Positions 37,704 to 45,103 of a DNA stretch of 64,000 bases are shown here, in pieces; the stretch's first letter is position 1, and every line of letters starts with the position of its first letter. Position numbers and translations under genes: made by a program. Below the pieces are notes generated by a model. The model searched no databases and had not been told where the DNA came from. It saw only the letters and a program-made list of their open reading frames with translations. Source of the stretch: Actinomyces faecalis (lineage in GTDB: Bacteria; Actinomycetota; Actinomycetes; Actinomycetales; Actinomycetaceae); the NCBI RefSeq assembly GCF_013184985.2, contig NZ_CP063418.1, positions 2,418,001-2,482,000 on the forward strand, read 5' to 3'.

Positions 37704-38639
37704 ATGTGGACCGCACCCATCACCATCACGTTGGTCAAAGACCTTCCTCTTCACGGGGTGAGTCCCAGCGCTTTCTCCCGATCGGCGCATCGTCCAGACA
37801 GCCCCTTCATGCCTCTCCTGCGCGGCGCCTACGTCAACCGCCAGGAGTTCACAGCCCTAGATCTCAGCCAGCGCCACCTCACCCGCGTGTGCGCACTGCG
37901 GCTCGTGGGCAGATTGAGCCCCGAGGCAGCCATCGCCCGCGAGTCCGCGGCTGTCCTCCATGGACTACCACTGATCGGTAGCCTCCCGGACCGGGTTCAG
38001 CTAGTCCGGCGTGGACGCAGCGGCGGCAAGACGAGCGCTGCGACCCGCACTCTCCCGGCCCCCGAGGACTGCGAGATTATCGAGATCGACGGAGTCCGCG
38101 TCACCAGCGTGGCCCAGACCCTCGTCGACCTGGGCCGGCGTCGGCCATTCGCCTCCAACCTGACGAGTCTTGACGACGCCCTGCGACGCGGAAGCGTCAC
38201 CAAGGATCAGCTCCTCACCCTCGTGAACGCCCACCCACATACAGCAGGCAATATCCGCATCCGCCGGTGGATTGAGGTCGCAGACCCACGCTCTGAGTCT
38301 CCAGGAGAGAGCCTCAGCCGTGCGGTCATGCTTGAGCACCACCTACCGCCCCCGAGTCTCCAAGCCAAGATCTGCGACCCACGAGGGCGCTTCATCGGAC
38401 GTGTCGACTTCATCTGGCCAGACCGTGGTGTCATCGGCGAGTTCGATGGCAACGTCAAGTACGGGCGTCAGATGTCCGGCCGTTCCCTTGATGAGGTCAT
38501 CCAGGCTGAGCGCCGGCGCGAGATCGCCCTTGAGCAGGCCTCAGGTATGCGAGTCGTGCGCTGGGTATGGAAGGACGCATGGCACCGTGAACCGTTGCTG
38601 CACATTCTGGCCGATGTCGGCCTCAACCGCACCCACTGA
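37704..38639 (+). CDS. AbiEi-like / PD-(D/E)XK-type protein
   Basis: This 311-residue protein has an N-terminal helical region, DLSQRHLTRVCALRLVGRLS then ARESAAVLHGLPLIG, of the type seen in AbiEi-family antitoxin-like proteins. A middle wing-like region includes VTSVAQTLVDLGRRRPFASN. The C-terminus carries GRFIGRVDFIWPDRGVIGEF, then DGNVKYG, a D-x-E-x-K pattern of the PD-(D/E)XK nuclease fold, followed by a Glu/Arg helix and RVVRWVWKDAW. It may bind DNA as an antitoxin or act as a nuclease; a toxin partner is not seen. The ATG at 37704 is chosen over an upstream in-frame start rich in His/Pro. It is bracketed by class C palindromes. Confidence 0.72.
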   Translation: MWTAPITITLVKDLPLHGVSPSAFSRSAHRPDSPFMPLLRGAYVNRQEFTALDLSQRHLTRVCALRLVGRLSPEAAIARESAAVLHGLPLIGSLPDRVQLVRRGRSGGKTSAATRTLPAPEDCEIIEIDGVRVTSVAQTLVDLGRRRPFASNLTSLDDALRRGSVTKDQLLTLVNAHPHTAGNIRIRRWIEVADPRSESPGESLSRAVMLEHHLPPPSLQAKICDPRGRFIGRVDFIWPDRGVIGEFDGNVKYGRQMSGRSLDEVIQAERRREIALEQASGMRVVRWVWKDAWHREPLLHILADVGLNRTH

Positions 38640-38649
38640 CAGTACGCTC

Positions 38650-38759
38650 GCTACCCCCTCACTGTGTTCGCCACCCCTTCGTCTTGCCCGCTACCCCGCC
38701 GCACGCACAGGCGGGTAGCGAGAAAAACGAAGGGGTAGCGACGGTGGCGAAGAGGTAGC
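38650..38759. repeat. Class C 110-bp palindromic array, best-preserved copy
   Basis: Cores GCTACCCC (38650), GCCACCCC (38670) and GCTACCCC (38690) lie at exactly 20-bp spacing. They are mirrored by GGGTAGC (ending 38719), GGGGTAGC (38739) and GAGGTAGC (38759). All three pairs share the centre 38704.5. The inner gap is about 14 bases. It lies between the convergent AbiEi-like and metE genes. Confidence 0.93.
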
Positions 38760-38808
38760 GAACACGAGACTCTTCGGGTAACCAGCGACACCAGCCCCAC
38801 AACAGGGC

Positions 38809-41226
38809 TCAGTGCCGCGCGCGCACTCGCTGAGCAGCCTCCACCAGGTGTCGCAGGCTCGCCACCGTCTCCTCATACCCCCGCGTCTTGAGCCCACAGT
38901 CCGGGTTGGCCCACAGCTGCCCAATGCCCAGCGCCGCCACGGCACGCTCCAGCAATTCCTCGCACTCGTCCGCCTTTGGCACGCGAGGAGAGTGGATGTC
39001 CCACACGCCCGGTCCCAGCTGCCGCTCAAAACCGTGCTCAGCCACCGCCGGCAGAATGTCCATCCGCGAGCGCGAGGCCTCGATCGAGGTGACGTCAGCG
39101 TCCAGGTGGTCCACCGCGTCAATCACGACGTCGAACTCGGAGTAGCACAGGTGGGTGTGGATCTGCGTGGCGGCTCCTGCCCCACCCGTTGCCAGGCGGA
39201 AGGCGCCCACTGACCACTCCAGGTAGTCCGCACGGTCAGCCTGGCGCAGCGGCAGCGTCTCGCGGATCGCCGGCTCGTCCACCTGGATCACCGCGATCCC
39301 AGCCGCCTCCAGGTCCGCCACCTCAGCGCGTAGCGCGATCCCCAGCTGGTCCGCCACCAGCGCACGCGGCACGTCATCACGCACAAAGGACCAGGCCATG
39401 ATCGTCACCGGCCCGGTGAGCATGCCCTTGAGAGGCTTGTCCGTCAGTGACTGCGCGTAGGAGGACCAGGCCACCGTCATCGGCGCAGGCCTGCTCACAT
39501 CGCCCCACAGGATCGAGGGCCGCGTGCACCGTGATCCATAGGACTGCACCCAGCCGTGCTCGGTCGTCAGGAAGCCGTCGAGCAGCTCGGCGAAGTACTG
39601 CACCATGTCATTGCGCTCAGCCTCACCGTGGACAAGCACGTCCAGCCCGATCTCCTCCTGGAGGTCCACCACGCGGGCGATCTCGTCACGCATCGCCTGC
39701 TCGTAACCATCCTGGTCGAGCTCACCCCGGCGCCACGCAGCCCGAGCGGTGCGGATCTGAGAGGTCTGCGGGAAGGAGCCGATCGTCGTCGTCGGAAGAA
39801 GCGGAAGCCCCAGGCGCTCCGCCTGGGCCTCCTGACGGTCGGCATAGGGTGCTCGCTGGCGGTCAGCCGCGCTCACGGCGGCGACGGCGGAACGCACCTG
39901 TGCCCGGTTCACGCCCGGGTGGGCGGCCCGCTCAGCGCGCAGGCGGGCATCCAGCGCGAGCTCCTGCGCCACCGCCTGCCGCCCCTGGGCGAGCCCACGG
40001 GCCAGCACACAGACCTCGGCGACCTTCTGGTCAGCGAAGGCCAGCCACGAACGCACGTCTGCCGGCAGCGAGGTCTCACGCTCGGCGTCGTGCGGCACGT
40101 GCTGGAGCGAGGTGGAGGTGCCTACCACCAGCGGCGCGTCCTCAGGCAGGTCACGGCGCAGGCCCTCGAGGAGCTCCAGCGCAGCCTGAAGGTCGGTACG
40201 CCAGACATTGCGCCCCGAGACCACGCCAGCCACCACGGTCTTGCCGCCGAGCGCCCGCAGGTCCTGCGCCGTCGGCCGCTGCCCGGCCACCAGATCCAGG
40301 GCCACGCCCTCGATCTCGGTAGCAGCGAGGACGGGCAGGGCGTCCCCCAGCGATCCGTAGGTTCCGGCCACCAGTACCTGGGGGCGCTCGGCGATCGCGC
40401 CGATCCAGGCGTAGGCGGCGCGGGTAGCCTCCAGCACCTGCTGGCGGGGCACGTCCCAGGCGTCACAGACCAGCGCCGGCTCGTCAAGCTGGACCCACTG
40501 GGCACCAGCGGCCCACAGGTCGCTCAGGAGGTGGCCGTAGGCGGCAAGCAGGTCTGTCAGTCGGTCCAGCGGGTGGAAGCCGGGGGCGGCCTCGTCAGAG
40601 GCCTTGGCCAGCAGCAGGTAGGTGACTGGCCCGACGACGACGGGGCGCGGCACCTGCTCACCGGCGCGCACGGCCTCCAGTACCTGGGCACCGGGGCCGT
40701 CGGTGGGGTCGACGGCGGCGAAGCCGGGCACGTAGTCCAGGGGCGTGTGCTCGTCGAGCTCGGGAACGAGGTAGTGGTAGTTGGAGTCCAGCCACTTGGT
40801 CATCTCCAGCGCGGCACGCTCGCCCTGCCCGCGGGCGGCCGTGAAGTAGCCGTCAAGGTCCGTGCCCGGGTGACCCTCAGCCGCGCGACCGCGCAGGTCG
40901 GCGAATCGGGTGGGCAGGGCACCCAGAGATGTCGTGACCTGAAGGACCTGGTCGTAGTAGGTGAAGTCTGCCGGGACGGCGCTCAGGCCCTCCAGGCCGA
41001 GGTCACGGAGGTGGGCGCGGGTAGCCGAGCGCAGGGACCGGGCGGACTGACGCACGGTGGGCAGGTCACACGAGCCCTTCCAGTAGGACTCCACCGCGCG
41101 CTTGAGCTCACGATTGGCGCCGATGCGTGGGTAGCCGAGGATCGTAGCCGGTGGCAAGGGCGTGGTGGGGATGCGAGAGCTCGTGGCAGCGGTTGGCACG
41201 GCGCTGGGGCTGTTGGTGGTGGTCAT
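38809..41226 (-). CDS. metE: Cobalamin-independent methionine synthase
   Basis: MetE transfers a methyl group from 5-methyltetrahydrofolate polyglutamate to homocysteine, giving methionine. The N-terminus has ILGYPRIGANRELKRAVE, and the C-terminal barrel has TTTIGSFPQTSQIRTARAAW. Zinc ligands appear in HTHLCYSEF (His and Cys) and NPDCGLKTRGYEE (Cys); EASRSRMDIL and LGPGVWDIHSPRVP are conserved. At 805 residues it is slightly longer than E. coli MetE because of a 20-residue Ala/Ser/Pro N-terminal extension. The ATG at 41226 has AGGAAG upstream. It follows metF on the same strand, 123 bases apart, so the SAM riboswitch upstream of metF should control both. Confidence 0.97.
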   Translation of the reverse strand: MTTTNSPSAVPTAATSSRIPTTPLPPATILGYPRIGANRELKRAVESYWKGSCDLPTVRQSARSLRSATRAHLRDLGLEGLSAVPADFTYYDQVLQVTTSLGALPTRFADLRGRAAEGHPGTDLDGYFTAARGQGERAALEMTKWLDSNYHYLVPELDEHTPLDYVPGFAAVDPTDGPGAQVLEAVRAGEQVPRPVVVGPVTYLLLAKASDEAAPGFHPLDRLTDLLAAYGHLLSDLWAAGAQWVQLDEPALVCDAWDVPRQQVLEATRAAYAWIGAIAERPQVLVAGTYGSLGDALPVLAATEIEGVALDLVAGQRPTAQDLRALGGKTVVAGVVSGRNVWRTDLQAALELLEGLRRDLPEDAPLVVGTSTSLQHVPHDAERETSLPADVRSWLAFADQKVAEVCVLARGLAQGRQAVAQELALDARLRAERAAHPGVNRAQVRSAVAAVSAADRQRAPYADRQEAQAERLGLPLLPTTTIGSFPQTSQIRTARAAWRRGELDQDGYEQAMRDEIARVVDLQEEIGLDVLVHGEAERNDMVQYFAELLDGFLTTEHGWVQSYGSRCTRPSILWGDVSRPAPMTVAWSSYAQSLTDKPLKGMLTGPVTIMAWSFVRDDVPRALVADQLGIALRAEVADLEAAGIAVIQVDEPAIRETLPLRQADRADYLEWSVGAFRLATGGAGAATQIHTHLCYSEFDVVIDAVDHLDADVTSIEASRSRMDILPAVAEHGFERQLGPGVWDIHSPRVPKADECEELLERAVAALGIGQLWANPDCGLKTRGYEETVASLRHLVEAAQRVRARH

Positions 41227-41349
41227 GGGGTGTCTTCCTGTCTGGCAGTCGTTGACGGCGGTGTGCTCGCGGCATGGGGGCGGGCGAGGCGGCGTAGCCT
41301 CTGCGGCATCGGCCGGTGGCGGGCCCGCGGCGGCGGGGCCCACCACCCT

Positions 41350-42414
41350 TCAGGGCCGAGCCGCGTCCGGCATTCGGCCGGTCAACCGCGCACTGGAACC
41401 TGGCACGGCGTTGATGTAGGCGCGGGCGATCTCGCGCTGGGTGTAGCGGTCAGGACGCGCGCCATCGAGGACACCGCCCAGACGGAACTGGGAGATGACG
41501 TCTAGGGCGGGGCGCGTGCGGTTGAAGGTGTAGAGGTGCAGGCCTGGGGCGCCTCCCTCGATGAGGTCGCCAGCGAGCTGGAGGGTGGCGTCGATGCCGG
41601 CAGTGACTACTCCGGCGCCCTGGCGCGACCGCAGGGTCTGGGCCAGTGAGCCCGGCACGCTCACGCCGGTCAGGTCCTCCAGGCGGGTGAGGCGTCGCAG
41701 GTCGGTCAGCGGGATGATTCCGGGCAGGATCGGCATGGTCACGCCGCAGTAGCTGGCGGCACGGGTCAGGGCAAGGTAGTCCTCGGCCTCGTAGAAGACC
41801 TGGGTGATGGCCAGGTCCGCGCCTGCTGCCTGCTTGGCGGCGAGCACCTCGATCTCCCGGGCGTAGTCGACAGCGGCAGGGTAGGCGGCCACAGCGATCT
41901 GGACGTGGCGGGTACCGTCGTCGAAGTACTCGGCCTCTACCTCACGGATGACGCGGACGAGCTGGTCGGCGTGCCGCAGCTCGCCGACGACGTCCTCAGC
42001 CGCCACACCACGTGGTGGGTCCCCGCGCAGGGCGAGGAAGCGCCGCACGCCCATGTCGAGGAAGAGGCGGACGATCTCGACGACGTTAGCCTTGCGGTAG
42101 CCGATGCACGTCAGGTGCGCCATGAGAGGGACGTCTGAGGTGGCCAGGACGTGGGCGACGACGTCCTCTGAGGGGTTGTGCTCGCGCACCACGTGCAGGC
42201 GCGTCGGGGAGCCCGCTGCCGCGGTGGGGCCGCCCACCGTCGTGACGAAGCGAGGCCGGTAGGTCACTGAGACGAAGTCGGGGCGGGCCACCAGCAGCCG
42301 GTCGAGCGCGCCCCAGGTCTGCGAGGAGTAGCGGCCCGGGCGAGGCGGAAAGAGCTCCAGGGACAGGCTCGGTGCGGTCCTGCGGGCATCTGGCTGTGCC
42401 AGGGAGTGCGACAT
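41350..42414 (-). CDS. metF: Methylenetetrahydrofolate reductase
   Basis: MetF reduces 5,10-methylene-THF to 5-methyl-THF using FAD and NAD(P)H, supplying the methyl group used by MetE next door. Motifs include SLELFPPRPG near the N-terminus, DFVSVTYRPRF, HLTCIGYRKANVVE, FLALRGDPPRG and ADLAITQVFYEAEDYLAL, which contains the FAD/substrate-site QxFY. The start at 42414 (MSHSLAQPD) has GGAG 7 bases upstream, and this site is part of the riboswitch P1 stem; an upstream in-frame ATG at 42426 is an alternative. At 354 residues the C-terminus is slightly long. It is the first gene of the metF-metE unit. Confidence 0.95.
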   Translation of the reverse strand: MSHSLAQPDARRTAPSLSLELFPPRPGRYSSQTWGALDRLLVARPDFVSVTYRPRFVTTVGGPTAAAGSPTRLHVVREHNPSEDVVAHVLATSDVPLMAHLTCIGYRKANVVEIVRLFLDMGVRRFLALRGDPPRGVAAEDVVGELRHADQLVRVIREVEAEYFDDGTRHVQIAVAAYPAAVDYAREIEVLAAKQAAGADLAITQVFYEAEDYLALTRAASYCGVTMPILPGIIPLTDLRRLTRLEDLTGVSVPGSLAQTLRSRQGAGVVTAGIDATLQLAGDLIEGGAPGLHLYTFNRTRPALDVISQFRLGGVLDGARPDRYTQREIARAYINAVPGSSARLTGRMPDAARP

Positions 42415-42421
42415 GATGTTC

Positions 42422-42502
42422 TCCATCGGTCCTGGCGGAAGCACCCCGCACGAGGGTTGCTGCGGCGTCATTGAGCCAGGTCTCTCAGCCGCTCTGGATG
42501 GA
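42422..42502 (-). promoter_or_regulatory. SAM riboswitch (S-box clan) controlling metF-metE
   Basis: On the minus strand the aptamer core reads CAGAGCGGCTGAGAGACCTG, then GCTCAATGACGCCGCAGCAA, then CCCTCGTGCGGGGTGCTTCC, matching the SAM-I/SAM-IV consensus: AGAG.GG..GAG, the AATGA kink-turn, GCAACC and GGTGC. P1 is TCCATC (42502-42497) with GATGGA (42427-42422). The 3' strand of P1 overlaps the GGAG ribosome site for the metF start at 42414. High SAM would stabilise P1 and hide that site. No terminator hairpin is visible, so control is probably at translation initiation. Confidence 0.92.
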
Positions 42503-42596
42503 TGTTGAGGCAGACCTTACCCTCATGCCAGGGCCCGGACGCAAATCGCTCCATACCGCGAGAAACTAACCATTCGATTGACTTTCCGTCGCCGTC

Positions 42597-42686
42597 GCTA
42601 CCCCTCCGTCTTGCTCGCACCCCTGCCATACGCACCAGCGGGTAGCGACTATGGCTCAGAGGTAGCGGCCAGCGGGAGATGGGAGC
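42597..42686. repeat. Class C palindromic array, partial (two left, three right cores)
   Basis: Left cores GCTACCCC (42597) and GCACCCC (42617) are 20 bp apart. Right cores GGGTAGC (ending 42646), GAGGTAGC (42666) and GGGAGC (42686) are also 20 bp apart. Outer pairs share the centre 42641.5; the inner left core is lost. It lies between divergent metF and the hydrolase gene. Confidence 0.8.
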
Positions 42687-42813
42687 GAACCCCGCACCCT
42701 CCAGACCAGTACCAAGACACGCAGCCTCGGGAACATCACGCTGCCAGCGCAATCCCGCAGGCCTAAGACCCAGGTCCATCGCCCATGAGCGCGCACTGTC
42801 CTAGGTTGAATAC

Positions 42814-43638
42814 ATGACTGACGTCCGCATCGACACGGCACGGGGCATCTGCCTGTCCGGGACGATCCTGCTGCCCGACGGCGTCCCCGACCTTGACCCG
42901 GAGACGCTCACCAGGCTTGTGCGCGAGGGCGGCACCGCTCCAGCGCGCCACGAGGCCGTCATTGTCCTGGTCCACGACTTCCTCACCGACCGCCACGGCT
43001 TCGGCTACCGCTTGGACCAGCTCGCGGCACGGTACCGTCAGGCCGGCTACGCCACCTTCCAGTTCGACTTCTCCGGCCTGGGCGAGTCCGATGATGACAT
43101 CGTCACCCTGGCAGGGGAGAGCGATGACCTCCAGGCGGTGTGCGGCTGGCTGGAGGACCTGGGGTACGCGCGCCAAGGCGTGCACGCCAACGGCTTCGGG
43201 GCGACGGCGGTGCTGCTGGCCCGGCCCGAGCCCGTGCGTGCCGTCGTGCTCTCCGGAGCCGTGGTCAGCCCCCAGTCGATCCTGTGGGAGAACGTCTTCT
43301 CCCCCGAGCAGCTCGATGAACTCGACCGGCACGGACTGACCCGTCTGGTGGACGACAACCCCAACTCCCGCCAGTGGAACGTCCTGTCCAAGCAGACCCT
43401 GGCTGATGTCTCCCTGCAGGAGCCCACCCAGCTCATGGCAGACCTTCCCTGGCCGGTGCTCATGCTGCACGGCGCACTGACCGAGGAGTTCCCGGACTCC
43501 ACCGCCGGAGCGACCGAGGGCTTCGCACTGCTGCGCGACGGCAGCCAGCTCGTCCAGGTCCACGCCGAGGACGCGCAGGAGGCGCAGGCTCAGGTGGCGC
43601 AGCTGGGCCTGGACTGGTTCGCACGGCGGCTGCGCTGA
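42814..43638 (+). CDS. Alpha/beta-hydrolase-fold protein lacking the nucleophile Ser
   Basis: This 274-residue protein has the fold of bacterial peptidase- or esterase-like alpha/beta hydrolases: VIVLVHDFLTDRHGFGYRLD (oxyanion region), FQFDFSGLGESDDD, and the nucleophile-elbow region VHANGFGATAVLLARPEPV, followed by VLMLHGALTEEFPDS with a late acid. In the elbow the usual G-x-S-x-G is replaced by A-N-G-F-G, so Gly stands where Ser should be. The protein may be an inactive relative or have another role. The ATG at 42814 begins MTDVRIDTARGICLSG. It is divergent from metF, with no operon partner. Confidence 0.85.
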   Translation: MTDVRIDTARGICLSGTILLPDGVPDLDPETLTRLVREGGTAPARHEAVIVLVHDFLTDRHGFGYRLDQLAARYRQAGYATFQFDFSGLGESDDDIVTLAGESDDLQAVCGWLEDLGYARQGVHANGFGATAVLLARPEPVRAVVLSGAVVSPQSILWENVFSPEQLDELDRHGLTRLVDDNPNSRQWNVLSKQTLADVSLQEPTQLMADLPWPVLMLHGALTEEFPDSTAGATEGFALLRDGSQLVQVHAEDAQEAQAQVAQLGLDWFARRLR

Positions 43639-43753
43639 GACTGCGTGGCGGCTGCGCTGACTATCCCGCCTCCCACACGACTCAGCCCAGCCAGCTCACT
43701 GTGTCCGGGCCCCGGTCCAGCCTCCAGCGCCTCATCGCCTGCAGCCCGTCGCC

Positions 43754-44875
43754 CTAGCGCGCAGTCAGATCCACCACCAGCGCCCGGTGATCCGAACCCG
43801 CCACCTCCACGACCTCCGCCCGGCTCGTGCGCCAGCTGGCGCGGTCCACCAAGACGTGGTCGATCGTCGCCCCGAACCACGCCGTCCGTGTAGAAGTGGG
43901 CCAGGTCGCTAGACCTCCCACCCCACCCTGGACCCCGGCGTCCACGCAACCGCCCAGGTCGCGCAGGACCGCATGGTCCAGAGTAGCGTTGACATCGCCT
44001 GCCACCACGAGTCCTGCTTCAGGAAGCTGGCAGCGCTGGATCACCTCCTCCACGGAGCTGGCCCACAGGTCCATCGTGGAGGGCAGAGGGGCGACGGTGT
44101 GCACTCCCAGAAGTGTCGGCCGCAGGTGTCCCTGGAGCTCGCTGCCACCCACTGGTGTCAGGTAGACCGCACCATGCCCCATGCCGGGGGCATCGTGCTG
44201 CTCATAGGGGCCGATCACGGCGGAGGTGAGAACCGTCGTCGTCAGCTCACTGCCTGCCTCACCGGCGGTGAAGACCGTGAAGGAAAAGCCGTCCTGGCCG
44301 GTGAGCTCCAGCAGCTGGTCGGTGAGCTGCTCGGTGGCCTCCAGCAGGACGACGACGTCAGGCACGATCCTGCGCATCTCCAGTGCGAGGTCGATCGCCT
44401 TGGCTCGTCCTTGGAAGGTGTTGAAGGACAGGACCTTCAGGTTGCCTACCCAGTCGCTGGGGTCGGTGCTGACCACCTGGGCCACTGCCGGCCTGACATC
44501 GTCATCCTGATGCAGGCCTCGGTCTGCCAGTACCCAGGCGTGTGTCCCGGCCACGAGCACGAGGACAACCGCGATGACGGCGCGCCGGCGCCCCAGGCTC
44601 CGGCGCCAGGCTCCCACAAGCGCCAGCACCACGAAGACCAGGCCGACCGCCGCGAACAGGACCACCAGCGCGCTGCGCACCGCCAGAACCTGGGTGAAGG
44701 GTGCGCGCGTGGACAGGCGCAGGGCAGGGTTGACTCCTCCCAGCAGGTCCGGGGCGAGGCTGAGCAGGCCGACGCCGCAGATCACCGCAGTGACCGCCCA
44801 TCCCAGGAGGTGGGTGGTCCGCCGCCACCAGCTCAGTGGTGCGCCGGGACCGGCTTCATCGTGGGAATCGTCCAT
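43754..44875 (-). CDS. Membrane-anchored endonuclease/exonuclease/phosphatase-family protein
   Basis: This 373-residue protein has three N-terminal membrane helices (LGWAVTAVICGVGLLSLAP, SALVVLFAAVGLVFVVLALV, AVIAVVLVLVAGTHAWVLA) and an extracytoplasmic EEP domain. The domain has LKVLSFNTFQGRA, VLLEATEQLTDQLLEL (catalytic Glu), GVHTVAPLPSTMDLWA, VVAGDVNATLDHAVLRDL (Asp/Asn) and VAGSDHRALVVDLTA (Asp-His), all in order. Such three-helix EEP proteins are common in Actinobacteria, with unknown nucleotide, lipid or sugar-phosphate substrates. The ATG at 44875 starts MDDSHDEAG. It is divergent from hrpA. Confidence 0.88.
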   Translation of the reverse strand: MDDSHDEAGPGAPLSWWRRTTHLLGWAVTAVICGVGLLSLAPDLLGGVNPALRLSTRAPFTQVLAVRSALVVLFAAVGLVFVVLALVGAWRRSLGRRRAVIAVVLVLVAGTHAWVLADRGLHQDDDVRPAVAQVVSTDPSDWVGNLKVLSFNTFQGRAKAIDLALEMRRIVPDVVVLLEATEQLTDQLLELTGQDGFSFTVFTAGEAGSELTTTVLTSAVIGPYEQHDAPGMGHGAVYLTPVGGSELQGHLRPTLLGVHTVAPLPSTMDLWASSVEEVIQRCQLPEAGLVVAGDVNATLDHAVLRDLGGCVDAGVQGGVGGLATWPTSTRTAWFGATIDHVLVDRASWRTSRAEVVEVAGSDHRALVVDLTAR

Positions 44876-45103
44876 GGCCCCATCATTACCCCGTCCGCAC
44901 CTCCCGTCACGACTTCTAGCCCTCCTACCTCCGGCACAGGAGCTCACGACGCCTTGACGTCATGCCCCATCACCACTGGCCGCCTACCGCTCACCGCACC
45001 ACAGGCACGCCGCCACACTCACGCACCCGCATCCCCACAAGCACGTACGCCCCCAGGCGAAGGCCAGGTCTCACCGGTGCCACGGGGTAGGCCATGGGGG
45101 ACA

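Noticed and set aside
37462..38759. Class C arrays as CRISPR
   Set aside because: The 8-bp cores repeat every 20 bp, but in opposite orientation on the two sides with a centre of symmetry, and no cas gene is nearby; CRISPR repeats are longer, direct and separated by unique spacers.
39556..41505. A 649-codon open frame on the plus strand opposite metE
   Set aside because: It runs antisense to a strongly conserved metE with all its motifs, and its composition (Gly, Arg, Val, His-rich) is what high-GC antisense frames give.
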